Below, in pieces: positions 8,601 to 17,819 of a stretch of 64,000 bases of DNA. Positions within the stretch are counted from its first letter, which is position 1. The number at the start of each line of letters is the position of its first letter. The position numbers and the translations under genes were made by a program. Location: assembly GCF_018320785.1 (NCBI RefSeq), contig NC_054885.1, forward strand, positions 8,630,921-8,694,920, in the 5' to 3' direction. The DNA comes from Cheilinus undulatus (taxonomy: Eukaryota; Chordata; Actinopteri; Labriformes; Labridae). A model generated the notes under the pieces. That model was not told the origin of the DNA, did no database searches, and worked only from the letters and a program-made list of their open reading frames with translations.

Positions 8601-11203
8601 AGGCACATGTTGTGTGAAGTCGCCAATGCTCTGCTGATTCCACTGGAATTAATGTAAGCACAAAAACTGTGAAAGTGCATGCAAGCCTCACATCAACCAA
8701 TGCCTAGCATCGTCTGGATTGATGCAAAACACACCGACACTGGACTGTGGACCAGGGGAAACACTTTCTGTCTGGTGACGAATCACGCTTCTCTGTTTGG
8801 CTGTCAGAAAGGTGAGTCTGGGTTTGGAGAATGCTGGGAGACTGTTACCTGCCTAGCTGCATTGTGCCAACTGTGACGTGTTCACAATGCAGAACTTGAC
8901 GTTTCCTTGTGAGCTCTTACGTGTAGTATTTACAGTTGAAGTTGTGAGCGGTGAAAGAGAACTTGTCCTTCCTGCTGCGACTTTCTGCAAATTTTGAAGA
9001 GAAGGAATGCGACCCTCCGACTGCGAACCCCCCAAGTCGAGGAATACCAAGACCCACCTGAGTGACATCACAACAAATAGGATGAAAAACTTGTTAGATT
9101 TGAGTGCAGGTTTTGGTATCTATGTTGGCATTCATGACATTTTCCTTTTATCAAAATATTTGATTAATGAGGCAAAAAATTAAAGTTGCTAGTGCTCACC
9201 TTCCAGCTGACTCCAAGAGACTTACTGGTCTCTTTCATGACTGACTGGCTTGACTCAAATATCTTACTGCTCAGACTGCGACGACAGTGCACCTGAAAGA
9301 GCAGAGCATTATGGGTAATGCACCATAGATGGTAATAATCATAATAATGTTGAAACCTGAGCCCTCCCTTATTTGCTTTACATGTTTATGATCTTTTTGA
9401 CCAAACTTCTTTTTTTATGTTACTATGAACCTTTATGCACAATATTTTACAAATGCAATGAGGAAATTCTCTCAAACTTGGCACAAACCTTCACTTGGAC
9501 TTGACAGTGAATTAATTCGATTTTGAACAACACAAAATACCATATTCAAAATGAAAAGGTGCATAAAACAGCCATCAAAAAGTTTCTTTCAGCCTGCCGA
9601 AGTAAAGCTTTTCATTCTGACCTTTATCCTCCAGTCCATGACAGACACTGGTAGTTTCTGGGTCTGTGAGAAGAGGGAACACCAGAAACATCAATGAACA
9701 AAATGAACACATCTGTAAAGTAACTACTGTAACTACTGTAAAACATTTCCTGTTGTGATTTATGAATAATATCAATGCATGCGTGTTGGATCAGTAGCAT
9801 TGGTGCTAGCATCCTCGCTAACAGTTACCTGATTTTGGAGCTGAAAAATGTGTTATTGTGTTCTGTTGTTCAAATTAGTTATTGGTGCTACTTTTAACTG
9901 CTTTTCATCACTGTTTCTGCCATTTTTGCCACTTTAAGTCAATTTTGCTCCTTTAACCCCTTTCACTACTTCAGCCACCCATTTTAGTCCCTTTAGACAC
10001 TTTTAACTAGTTTTGACCATTTTTAACCAATGTTTGCCACCTATTCTTGCCCATTTTTACCACTTTAACTCTTTTCGCCACTTGTTGAGCTGTTTCTCAT
10101 TCCTGTTTCCACCATTTTTTGTCATTTTCTAATTGAAACACTTTTCACTACTGTTGCTGCTTATCTTTACCTCTTTTTTTGCCAATTTTAAGCAATTTTT
10201 GCCACTTATTAAGGACTTTTTATCATATTTATTCCCCATTTTTGCCACCACTAGTCATTTTTTGCTAATGTTAACCCATTTTTGCAACTTTTTACCCACT
10301 ATTCACCATCTTTTAATCGATTTTTGCCATTTTTTTAAACAATACTTGCCAGTTTTTAACTACTTTTCACCAATTATTAGCGCGAGTTCTTGCACTTGCT
10401 AACCAATATTGCCCCCTTATATCCATTTTTGCCACTCTTTAACTGCTTTTTGCCATCTTTACAGCACATAGTTGACCCTTTCAAACAGTTTCTTGCCAAT
10501 TAAAGCCATTTTTTGCAACTTTTAACCCATTTTGCCAGTCTTTTGCCACTTCTCCCCACTTATTTGCACCAATTTTATCCACTGTTAATCTATTCTTGCA
10601 AATTTTAACAATTTTTCTGCGATTATTTAACTTTTTTTTCCCTTAAAGTTATTTGAGCTCCTTCTGCTTTATTCTCTGGTACCTGACATTAGTGCACATC
10701 AAAGCTTAGCTATGAAGTCTGACTTTATTTTTTAAATGGTTTAGTTCAGTGTGCCCATAGTTAGCATTTCAAATACAAACGTTATTCTGTTTTAAGAAAA
10801 GAGGTTTACATTTTGAAAAAGGCTATATTGTACTACAGCATAAATAGATACAAGTCATTTACTGTTGCTTTGATAAGAGTGGTTATTATTCAGGATAAAT
10901 GTAAAATATGGATTTCACAGATTAACTTTTCAATGGACCATGATTTCCTGATCTGGGTCTGACCTGGTTCAGAAGGTGGTTGTGGCACACGGTGCAGTTT
11001 CCATGGACTCCCCCCACCATGAAGTTCTTGACATCGACCACGCTGGCTCCAGTAGTCTTCATCTTCACCACATCAAAACCCTCACCGGCCAGGTTGTGAC
11101 CTGGGACAAACGGAGCATCCTTACACTCTGTGTAGGAGCTGGTCTGACAGGCCAGAGCCTGAGGGAGGAAGAGGAGGAGAAGGAGAAGGGAGGAAGAGAG
11201 CAT
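5605..11203 (-). CDS. prf1: Perforin-1-like pore-forming protein (MACPF-EGF-C2), seven coding exons
   Basis: Perforin is the granule protein of cytotoxic lymphocytes that inserts into target membranes in a calcium-dependent way. Coding exons, all with AG/GT borders and matching phases: 11203-10964, 9663-9622, 9292-9200, 9057-8921, 7512-7014, 6408-6038, 5896-5605 (TAA). They join to 557 codons, close to the roughly 555 of mammalian perforin. Residues 1-18 are a signal peptide (LLLLLLFLPQALA). The MACPF signature YGTHFIRRVHLGGRV is at about 210-224, a Cys-rich EGF-like module at about 365-394, and C2 at about 399-505. The C2 acidic residues D415, D421, D469, D471 and D477 sit where calcium ligands are expected. 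The start ATG lies 8 bases inside an exon preceded by a good acceptor (CTCTTTCCATCTAG). The donor after exon 1 is GTCAGA, weaker than the others. Teleosts carry several perforin paralogues; which one this is cannot be told here. Confidence 0.93.
6433..6895 (-). mobile_element. LINE fragment, 3' end of reverse transcriptase with poly(A)
   Basis: The minus strand encodes degraded LINE ORF2 sequence: IDLYFADDAVFFAE (the F-A-D-D motif of non-LTR reverse transcriptase), then DKVRVFWSLVLPVLLYSNEAWTLT, a C-terminal motif common in fish LINEs. It ends in a run of 16 T on the plus strand (6433-6448), which is a poly(A) tail in element orientation. It lies in intron 5 of the perforin gene in the same orientation, with the tail only 24 nt from the exon 6 acceptor. 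Confidence 0.82.
7737..8350 (+). mobile_element. Non-autonomous hAT element with nested SINE
   Basis: A perfect 8-bp target duplication ATGTACAC flanks it (7729-7736 and 8351-8358). The ends are CAGGGGTATCCAAAGT and, reverse-complemented, TAGGGGTGTCCAAACTTTTC. It sits in perforin intron 4. The right copy of the target duplication overlaps the first bases of a Tc1 element, so the hAT landed at the Tc1 edge. The 8095-8280 segment is a later SINE-like insertion. Confidence 0.85.
8095..8280 (-). mobile_element. tRNA-derived SINE-like element
   Basis: Read on the minus strand it starts GGGGCGCACCCGTAGTCGAG, resembling a tRNA head with an A box. A B-box-like GGGTGCAAGCC follows about 40 nt later, and then a tail with ATCTAATAAAG. 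The layout fits a tRNA-type SINE promoter. The family is not identified. It lies inside the hAT at 7737-8350. Confidence 0.6.
8351..8878 (+). mobile_element. Tc1/mariner relic, 5' half
   Basis: It starts TACACTATATGGACAAAAGT, a common fish Tc1 terminus, and runs through deleted transposase N-terminal sequence: AAGTGGAAGCATTTAGGAAC, then a GTGACGAATCACGCTTCTCT stretch that holds the first catalytic Asp, then GCTGCATTGTGCCAACTGTG where it stops. Several internal deletions and stops make it non-functional. It lies in perforin intron 4, immediately downstream (in gene orientation) of exon 4. Confidence 0.85.
9753..10665 (-). mobile_element. Truncated copy of the GGCAAAA-type hAT family
   Basis: Bases 9775-9830 (TGTTGGATCAGTAGCATTGG, then TGCTAGCATCC) are the reverse complement of 1255-1300 inside the hAT at 367-1376. 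The following 800 bp are the same degenerate array in reverse (TTTTGCCACTTTTAACC-like words). The terminal inverted repeats are not present, so both ends appear truncated. It occupies intron 1 of the perforin gene. Confidence 0.75.
10793..10957 (+). repeat. Dispersed repeat, copy 1 of 3
   Basis: The stretch from AAGAAAAGAGGTTTACATTT to GGACCATGATTTCCTGATC is shared with 49213-49360 and 63393-63545. Common words are GCTTTGATAAGA, GGTTATTATTCAGG and TTAACTTT. It ends about six bases from the donor of perforin exon 1. It may be part of a larger hAT-like family, but I cannot define its ends. Confidence 0.7.
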
Positions 11204-11834
11204 TGTAGAGCTAGATGGAAAGAGGAGAAGAAGAGATAAAAGGTTAATTTATCTGATGATTTTAATTTAATTTAGTCTGAAGTATTTAACCTTAAAATGA
11301 AGCTCAGCATTAGTTCATGAAGGTCATATGCCCAGCCGTGGCCTGCTGATCTTTATTATCGCCTCCCAGCTCTCACAGCCAATCACAGCTCTGTCTCTCA
11401 ATACAGCAGTCCATTTAAATATGGCGTACTTCTCACTCATCCCTGCTTGCACTAATGCAGATGCAGCTGGCAAAGCTTCACCTCCTCCACCCCAGCCTCC
11501 TCCTTTATAGTATGAAACTGTTACACTCTGACATAGATTAATTGCATCCAAATTAATGTTATTGTTGTTAATATGCATTTTCATAATTGTAGCTATCCGT
11601 GTGGAGGTTTCTAGCCATGAGCTTCATGGAGGGTCAGTCATGCTGCTTGATTAACCCAAGGAGCATCTTTTAGCAGAGCTTTCTGCGCCACATAAAACTG
11701 TTTATCCATCTTGTAATAAAACTGTGAAATGTGTTCCTAAATAAAACACAGATTTAGTCTCAGAGACACTTGACTTCATCATGATCCCTCAGTTTATATC
11801 ATTTAATCATGACTTATCTTTTCAGGTATCACAG

Positions 11835-11964
11835 TGATTTTCATGATTTTATTATTATTACTTTTTGATTTATTTGTTATTATTATAATTGTAATAATAA
11901 TAATAATAATAATAATACTATATTTTTTATTACTATTATTATTATATTACTATTACTATTATTA

Positions 11965-12019
<55 letters not shown>

Positions 12020-12140
12020 TATTTTATTATTATTAATATTTTTTATTAATAACAATAATATTTTCATTTCTATTATTATTATTAGTAGTAGTAGTATTAA
12101 TAATAATATTACTACTATTATTTTTATTATTATTTACGTG

Positions 12141-12179
<39 letters not shown>

Positions 12180-12330
12180 AATATTATCATCATTAGATAG
12201 AAATGTATTTTGAATATGTAAAACTGAGTGCAAAGTGGTCATACATTAAGAAAGAAAATAATGCTAATGCTATTATTATGATTAATTTTGTTATTGTTGT
12301 TATTATTATTATTATTAAAGTTTCAATTTT
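11835..12330. repeat. (ATT)n microsatellite block
   Basis: Long imperfect ATT/TTA runs broken by short A/T-rich segments, with a further shorter run near 12290-12318. It lies in the 5' intron of the perforin gene. Frames across it encode only Asn or Tyr runs and are not genes. Confidence 0.9.
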
Positions 12331-12571
12331 TTTTATACATTTTTCATTTAAAATGTAAACAAGATTTAACATGCCCTCTTTCACATAGACATAATAAACA
12401 TAGCGATGGACAGAACTAACCATCGAAGACTTAATAATGACAAAAAAAAACAACCCAAAACCACACAATGAAGAATATAAATGACAATAAAAAGAAAGAG
12501 TAAAACATTAGTGATCAAAAATATGTTGAACCAAAGGTGAGTTTTTGCATTTTAAACCAAAGTATGCCTAC

Positions 12572-12640
12572 CTGCAGAGTGACGATGATGATGATGAAGA
12601 CTGACTCTCCCCGCTGAGTCTGTGTTCAGCTCTGTGCTGT
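12572..12640 (-). other. Probable non-coding first exon and promoter side of the perforin gene
   Basis: On the minus strand a segment ends CATCGTCACTCTGCAG followed by the donor GTAGGC (12571-12570). The ATG-bearing exon has an acceptor with a clear polypyrimidine tract at 11212-11230 and only 8 nt of leader, so a 5' exon upstream is expected. A TTTTTAAAGTC TATA-like word lies at about 12666-12676, so a start near 12640 is plausible. The start site is inferred, not shown. Confidence 0.5.
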
Positions 12641-12841
12641 GTGAGGAGATCGTCTCTGTGGCTGACTTTAAAAACACTTATTCAGATGTTTTTATTTCAC
12701 ACCTCAAAGGAACCCGCCATCACACGGCCACTGCTGCTCTTTATGTTTCACAGCTCTTCAGCTCTCCTCTGAATGTCGCACTAAGTTGCTTTTGTGGATC
12801 TGCACTCATTAAATTTAACATGAAAACTCCACTATAACAGA

Positions 12842-13140
12842 AATCTGTTGCAAGGCACAGATCTGGGGAAGGCTACAGAAATAATTTCTGCTGGACTGAA
12901 GGTTTTCAAGAGCACAGTGGCCTCCATAATTCTCAAAGGGACTCTTCCAAGAGCTGGCAGAAGGGGTCTTAGTGAGACAGGTGACCAAGAACCTGATGGT
13001 CACTCCAGAGATCCAAATAACCATCATTGCAGTGATGATCCACTGATCTGGGCTTCATGGCAGAGTGGCTAGACGGAAGCCTCTTCTTAAAAAACATGAA
13101 AGCCCACTTAGAGGTTTCAAAAAACTCCAAATGACCATGA
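12842..13140 (+). mobile_element. Tc1/mariner relic, N-terminal transposase fragment
   Basis: The words GGAAGGCTACAGAAATAATT, CTGAAGGTTTTCAAGAGCAC and GTGGCCTCCATAATTCTCAA translate to a paired-domain-like helix (ISAGLKVFKSTVASIILK). LPRAGRR and VTKEP-like segments follow in other frames, as in many fish Tc1 transposases. Internal deletions break the frame. Confidence 0.8.
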
Positions 13141-14465
13141 CATGCTGTGTCATGACTGTGCAACAGTTAAAGGAGGGGTTTAGTTGTATTCAAGCTGGTG
13201 TACAAAGCTGCTGCTGGTGTGGCGACAAGAGCAGAGCGCCACATGTTTGGCAGAGATGATGTTTCCCCCGTCTTCTGACCGGTCTCAGCATGACTTTTAT
13301 CCACCAACAAACTCCACCATTCACAAACTACAGCAGCACTAAGGTCAGGTTACTACCAGAGCTGCACATGCTTTTAACCCCACTTTGTTCCACTCTGATT
13401 GGCCCTTAGTGAACATGGAAGACACGTTTGTCCAATCACCTTCACCTTTTTTAAAAAGTCCTGTAATTACTCCATACGTATTCAGGTTCTTTGTTTCTCC
13501 CTGTCCTTCCGCATTTCCATTTTGACTCAAGGGTAGATTAAGTTAGTTGTTGGAGGTCAAAGGTCAAGGTCTTCAGGCCTTATAGTCATCTCTGCTTTGT
13601 GAACAGATATCTCTGAGAAACTTTCTCCAAACGTTGCACTCAGATAAAATCCCCCTTTCATCCTTGAGTAGTTTTCAGTTTTTTAAAAGGCAAGCTCACT
13701 GGGCCTCAAGTTTCTCTCTTACTTGTGAATAAAATATCTCAAGAATGCTTAGAGATTTTCATCACACTCAACGCAAACATCCATCATGACTAAAGAATGA
13801 ACAGATTTGATTTTGGAGGTTAAAGATCAAGGTCATTGGGCCTTGTGCTCTTTACTTGGTTTCTACCAATCACACTATGACAAAAATAATTCATGCTTGA
13901 CAAAGATCAGGATTAAATCAGTCAAAAAAGTTATAGAAACATTGTCAATTTCAAAACACTTTTCTGTTATACATTAAAAATAAGTAAATCATATGTTGTT
14001 GCAAACATCTCAGGTCTTTAAATGTTTGAAGGAAAGAAACAAATTTAAAATCAAGACTATTGTTTGTCCGTCAAACAAAGTTATATTACTGTTGATCTGA
14101 CAAACAGAGTCAGAGTTAATGGACATGAAACATCCTGTGTGTCTGTGTGAGTGAGAGTGTGAGTGACAGGAAGCTGTTGTGTTTTTTAGACAAAAACAGA
14201 CTTCAGACTCAGCAGGAAAGTTGCCGTGAAAGCCACACCGCTGTCATGACTGTTCCTTATAGACAAACACACGCACACACACTAACACACATCAGTACAA
14301 AATGTTCTCACTGTCTGGCGGATGTTCAGCAAAAATGCTGAGAGAACCCAACTGTAAACGCACCAGAATGGTGTGAAAAGAACTGGATTTAAAATGCTGA
14401 CTCTGCAAACGACAGCACATGCTAAAGCAGTCTCACATGAAGGACTGTGAAGTAGATGTAAACTA
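13141..14465. repeat. Gene-free stretch with a degenerate ~133-bp tandem repeat
   Basis: The words AAGGTCAAGGTCTTCAGGCC (about 13560), AGCTCACTGGGCCTCAAG (about 13694) and AGATCAAGGTCATTGGGCC (about 13823) recur about 130-135 bp apart, suggesting two to three decayed units over 13545-13870. The rest shows no gene I can support. Confidence 0.55.
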
Positions 14466-14655
14466 ACAGAGTGCCTATAAAAAGTGTTCACCCCCCTGGA
14501 TGTTTTACTATTTTATTAATTCTATAAATCAGTCATGGTTGATTTAAGTTGGCTTTTTTGACAAAAAAAATCCTCTTAAACATGAATGCAAATGTTATCA
14601 AAATTCAAAAGAGAAGTCTGAATTGAACATTAAAATACACCAACAGAAATACTTT
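14466..14655 (+). mobile_element. Terminal fragment of a Tc1-like DNA transposon
   Basis: It starts GAGTGCCTATAAAAAGTGTT, then CACCCCCCTGGATGTTTTAC and later GATTTAAGTTGGCTTTTTTG. This is a 5' end recurrent in fish Tc1/mariner elements. No coding part remains. Confidence 0.6.
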
Positions 14656-15830
14656 AAAATTTTTCAATATTGGCCCCCTTTAATTAACTATAAATAAATA
14701 AATAAAAAACTAATTAAAATTCAGTCCCTCATTTTTCTTAATTTTCATCTTCTAACATGCCAATTTCTTGACATAATTCAATTAAACAGAGAAGTACTTT
14801 TATTTTTAATTTTCAGCAAATGTGCCGCTAAATAGCTGCCATAAATCAAATGGTTTGGTTATTTGAAAAAGCAAGTAGATAAAATGCATTATCAGAAACG
14901 CTTTTTCATTTTAATAATGTTTGTGCACTTTTATCTTTAATCTGCAGTTTTTTGACATAAAGAACTTTAAAATTGTAGAAATAATTATGTGGCGCTCATA
15001 ACTTAAATAATAAGTCTTGATTGAAAATTAAGAGATAATGATCAATTTAATGTTCAAAATATTCTTATTTCTCGGAAAAAGTGTTGTTAAGTATTTCTCA
15101 TTATTTCATTGGAAAAGCTCATTTTAAAATTAAAAGGCATTTTCAGAAAAGCGTTCAAATGTTCAAAACGTGTGTGCACTTTTGACACATAAATGAAATT
15201 ATGATGCAGTCTTATCCTTTGTGTTTTCATTTCAGCCATTTGTTCGCATCAGTTCTAAATAAAAGTTAGAAGATTTCTGCTTTCCTTTTTCCCTTGCGCG
15301 CTCCTCCAAAACTCTCAGAAATCCAAATCCCACCATAAAAGGAAAGTGGAGGGGACAGGGGCGATTTCTTTTTTTTACCCAATATTGCGATTGCTATTTA
15401 ATACGCAATAATTTCTTAAGTTCCTCATCTTATGTATTTCCAACAAAAACAAACAATAATAAATTCTAAACTATAACCAAGACCATTTTAGATTAAACTG
15501 AACAATTTTGAAAAAATATCTAATTGTGATGATTTTGACTCATTTTGCAAATTGGATATGAACTGTTGTACTAAAGGAAAAGGTGATTTTATATAATTCT
15601 CGTATTTATTAAGAAAAAAGGATTTTTGAGTACACGTTTCTATAAACATGCCACTAGAGTGATTACACAATATGTAATGTAAAATGTCTCTGCGGCAAAA
15701 AAAATAAGTTTTAAACTGGTATTTTGACACAAATTTCAGGTAAAAGAAATATTACACGCTCCTTGATTTGAAAATTGCACCAGGCCATATTGCGATTTAA
15801 TCTAATTTGCGATTAATTGCCCAGTCCTAT
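14656..15830 (+). repeat. AT-rich dispersed repeat, copy 1 (inverted relative to 32560-33175)
   Basis: GCCGCTAAATAGCTGCCATA and the following ATCAAATGGTTTGG match the reverse complement of about 32925-32965. AAAATTAAAAGGCATTTTC also recurs. The right end (TTGCGATTAATTGCCCAGTC at about 15808-15827) looks like the terminus of a non-autonomous DNA transposon. The family is unknown. Confidence 0.5.
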
Positions 15831-15921
15831 GGAGTGACGTCACATCCGGTCTGGCTGTACTTCAGGTGGAGAATGGTAGGTGGCGGTGTCTATTTATACC
15901 GCTGCTAACACCAGGCAGCCG
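15831..15921 (+). promoter_or_regulatory. Candidate promoter with CRE, Ets-like and TATA-like motifs
   Basis: A full palindromic CRE, TGACGTCA, is at 15835-15842. A CATCCGG Ets-type site follows at 15843-15849, and a TATA-like TATTTATA is at 15891-15898. It sits just upstream of a GC-richer segment ending in a consensus splice donor at 16080. The motif combination and spacing (start expected near 15920) fit a real promoter. It is inferred from sequence only. Confidence 0.55.
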
Positions 15922-16079
15922 TGGAGGGTCTGTCTGTAGTAGGTGTGCTTAATGAGGCGTGAAACACCAGGGGGCTAAAACCTAGCACTGAAACACAGAA
16001 GCAGCACGGATTATGGGAGCCGTCAGCAGGGGACAAGCCCCGGAGGCGACCTGGAGCTCGGCCCTTCTCTGTCGGACAG

Positions 16080-16872
16080 GTAGGTGATAGCCTAAGTGTC
16101 GATGGTTAGCTTGTGCGCTAGCTCGTTATGTTACCAGCTTTTCAATTTAAAACGTGTAATGCTTCTCATCGCTTGCAGTGTAGGAATAAACACTTTATGA
16201 GCTCCTAAGCTCGGTTGTCCACTTTACTAAAAACTACGTTGGCCCGTTTAATTGGCCACGTGGTTAGCTTCACCTGAGCTAAGGACATTTAAAGTCCGTT
16301 TTCAAGCAAGACGGCCTGGTTCAAATCTGGTCTATGGCTCTTTCTGCGGGCTCTTATTGTGTCCATCCAGTTTTCTGTCTTAGCCACTGTTTTCACCTGA
16401 AGTAATGTTAATACAGTCAGTAGAGGAATAGCGGTTAACATGTGATAGCTTAAAAACCCTTTCTTACATTAAATCAAGTCCTGAAAATGTAAACTAGGGA
16501 TGTGCACGGTTACATTCTTTATCAAAGATTTAACCTAACCTAACCTCATTAAAACTAATTTATCTATCAAATGCCTTTTTAAACTGTAATAAACTCCGGC
16601 CACTAGAGGTCGCTGTAGCTTCAGTGATAGCCGCTGCCTTCCTGTCAGAGCTTTCCCTCCACTTCACCGGTTAGCAGTTCCTGGGTAGAAGGAGCAGCTC
16701 AGTATAATTTTTTTTTTTTTTGGTAGAAAATGGAAATAAAGTGGTATGTAGGCGACCAGGGTTGGACTCGTGTGTAACTTGCTCAACCAAAGTGAAAAGA
16801 GGCCACATTTAAGAGCACAATTTTCCTTTGCAAAGAGGAATGCTAGCTGCTAATGTTAGCCTTGATCTACAG
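16080..16872. other. Presumed first intron of the candidate lncRNA, no feature recognised
   Basis: There is no coding or RNA feature here that I can support. A short T run lies at about 16709-16721. Confidence 0.4.
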
Positions 16873-17595
16873 CACAGGTGTCAAACTCAAGGCCAGGGGG
16901 CCAAACACGGCTTATGGTACAGTTTACCCGGCCCGCAAGATCATAAGATCTTACTATTATAACTGGACCACCAGTATGACGTCTGCAGAGTTCCTCCAGT
17001 AAACATGTAAACTTTATCTCGATGGTTTTAAACATCCTCGTGAAATTATAAAAATCTGAAAAGGTAAAGAGTACAAGAAGTTAGATAAAAAGTCAGGAAG
17101 GAAGGAAAAGAAATTTATGTTATTTCATATTTTATAATTCTGACTTAAACTTATGATCTTGACTTTTTTCATGTTTTGACTTTCAAGAATCACAATTCAA
17201 AATTCTAAGTCATAATTTACCTTTTAAACTTGTGATTTTGACTTTCTGTCTCAAATATTTGCCTTTTAAAAACATTATTTTGCCTTTAAATTTCATGTTT
17301 TGACCTTTTGAACTAATAGGTTTGTCTTTTTATCTCAGCCTGAGCCCTAAAACTTATAACTTTCACTTTTTTTTCATCCCAGAATGATTTATTGTTAGTG
17401 TTACGTATATTTTTTTTCTTATTTTACTAATGGTGAAAATGAGGTTGGCAATTTATGTTTAAATGTTGAGCAAGGTAAGGCCTAAATTCAGAATCCGTGG
17501 TTGACTTTGACCATCCTGGCCTAAATAGTCCTGCCCTCAGGACCTCTCCTCTTAGCAAATCTGGCCCTGGACTCAATATGAGTTTGACACCCCTG
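16873..17595 (+). mobile_element. Non-autonomous hAT element (GTGTCAAACTCA family)
   Basis: A perfect 8-bp target duplication ATCTACAG is present (16865-16872 and 17596-17603). The left end is CACAGGTGTCAAACTCAAGG; the right end reverse-complemented is CAGGGGTGTCAAACTCATA. The interior is AT-rich with many TTTTGAC/CTTTTAAA words and no transposase. It lies just upstream of the first A exon of the candidate lncRNA. Confidence 0.9.
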
Positions 17596-17819
17596 ATCTA
17601 CAGAGTATGTCCGGCCTGCATCATACCCATTGACACAATAACCCTGTGAGGAATTTAACTGTTTTCTGATGGTTTTCTCCTCATTAGACATGTTGGTTAA
17701 ACAATATGCGAGTAGACAATTGGCCTGATGGGGAAATCGATACCTGGGAACATCCTGAATTAAAACCCTTTGCATGTGTATTTTTTTTCCAAGGTAATCA
17801 TACATTTTTGCTTCTGGAG

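Noticed and set aside
11834..12242. Frames encoding Tyr or Asn runs
   Set aside because: They are translations of the (ATT)n microsatellite.
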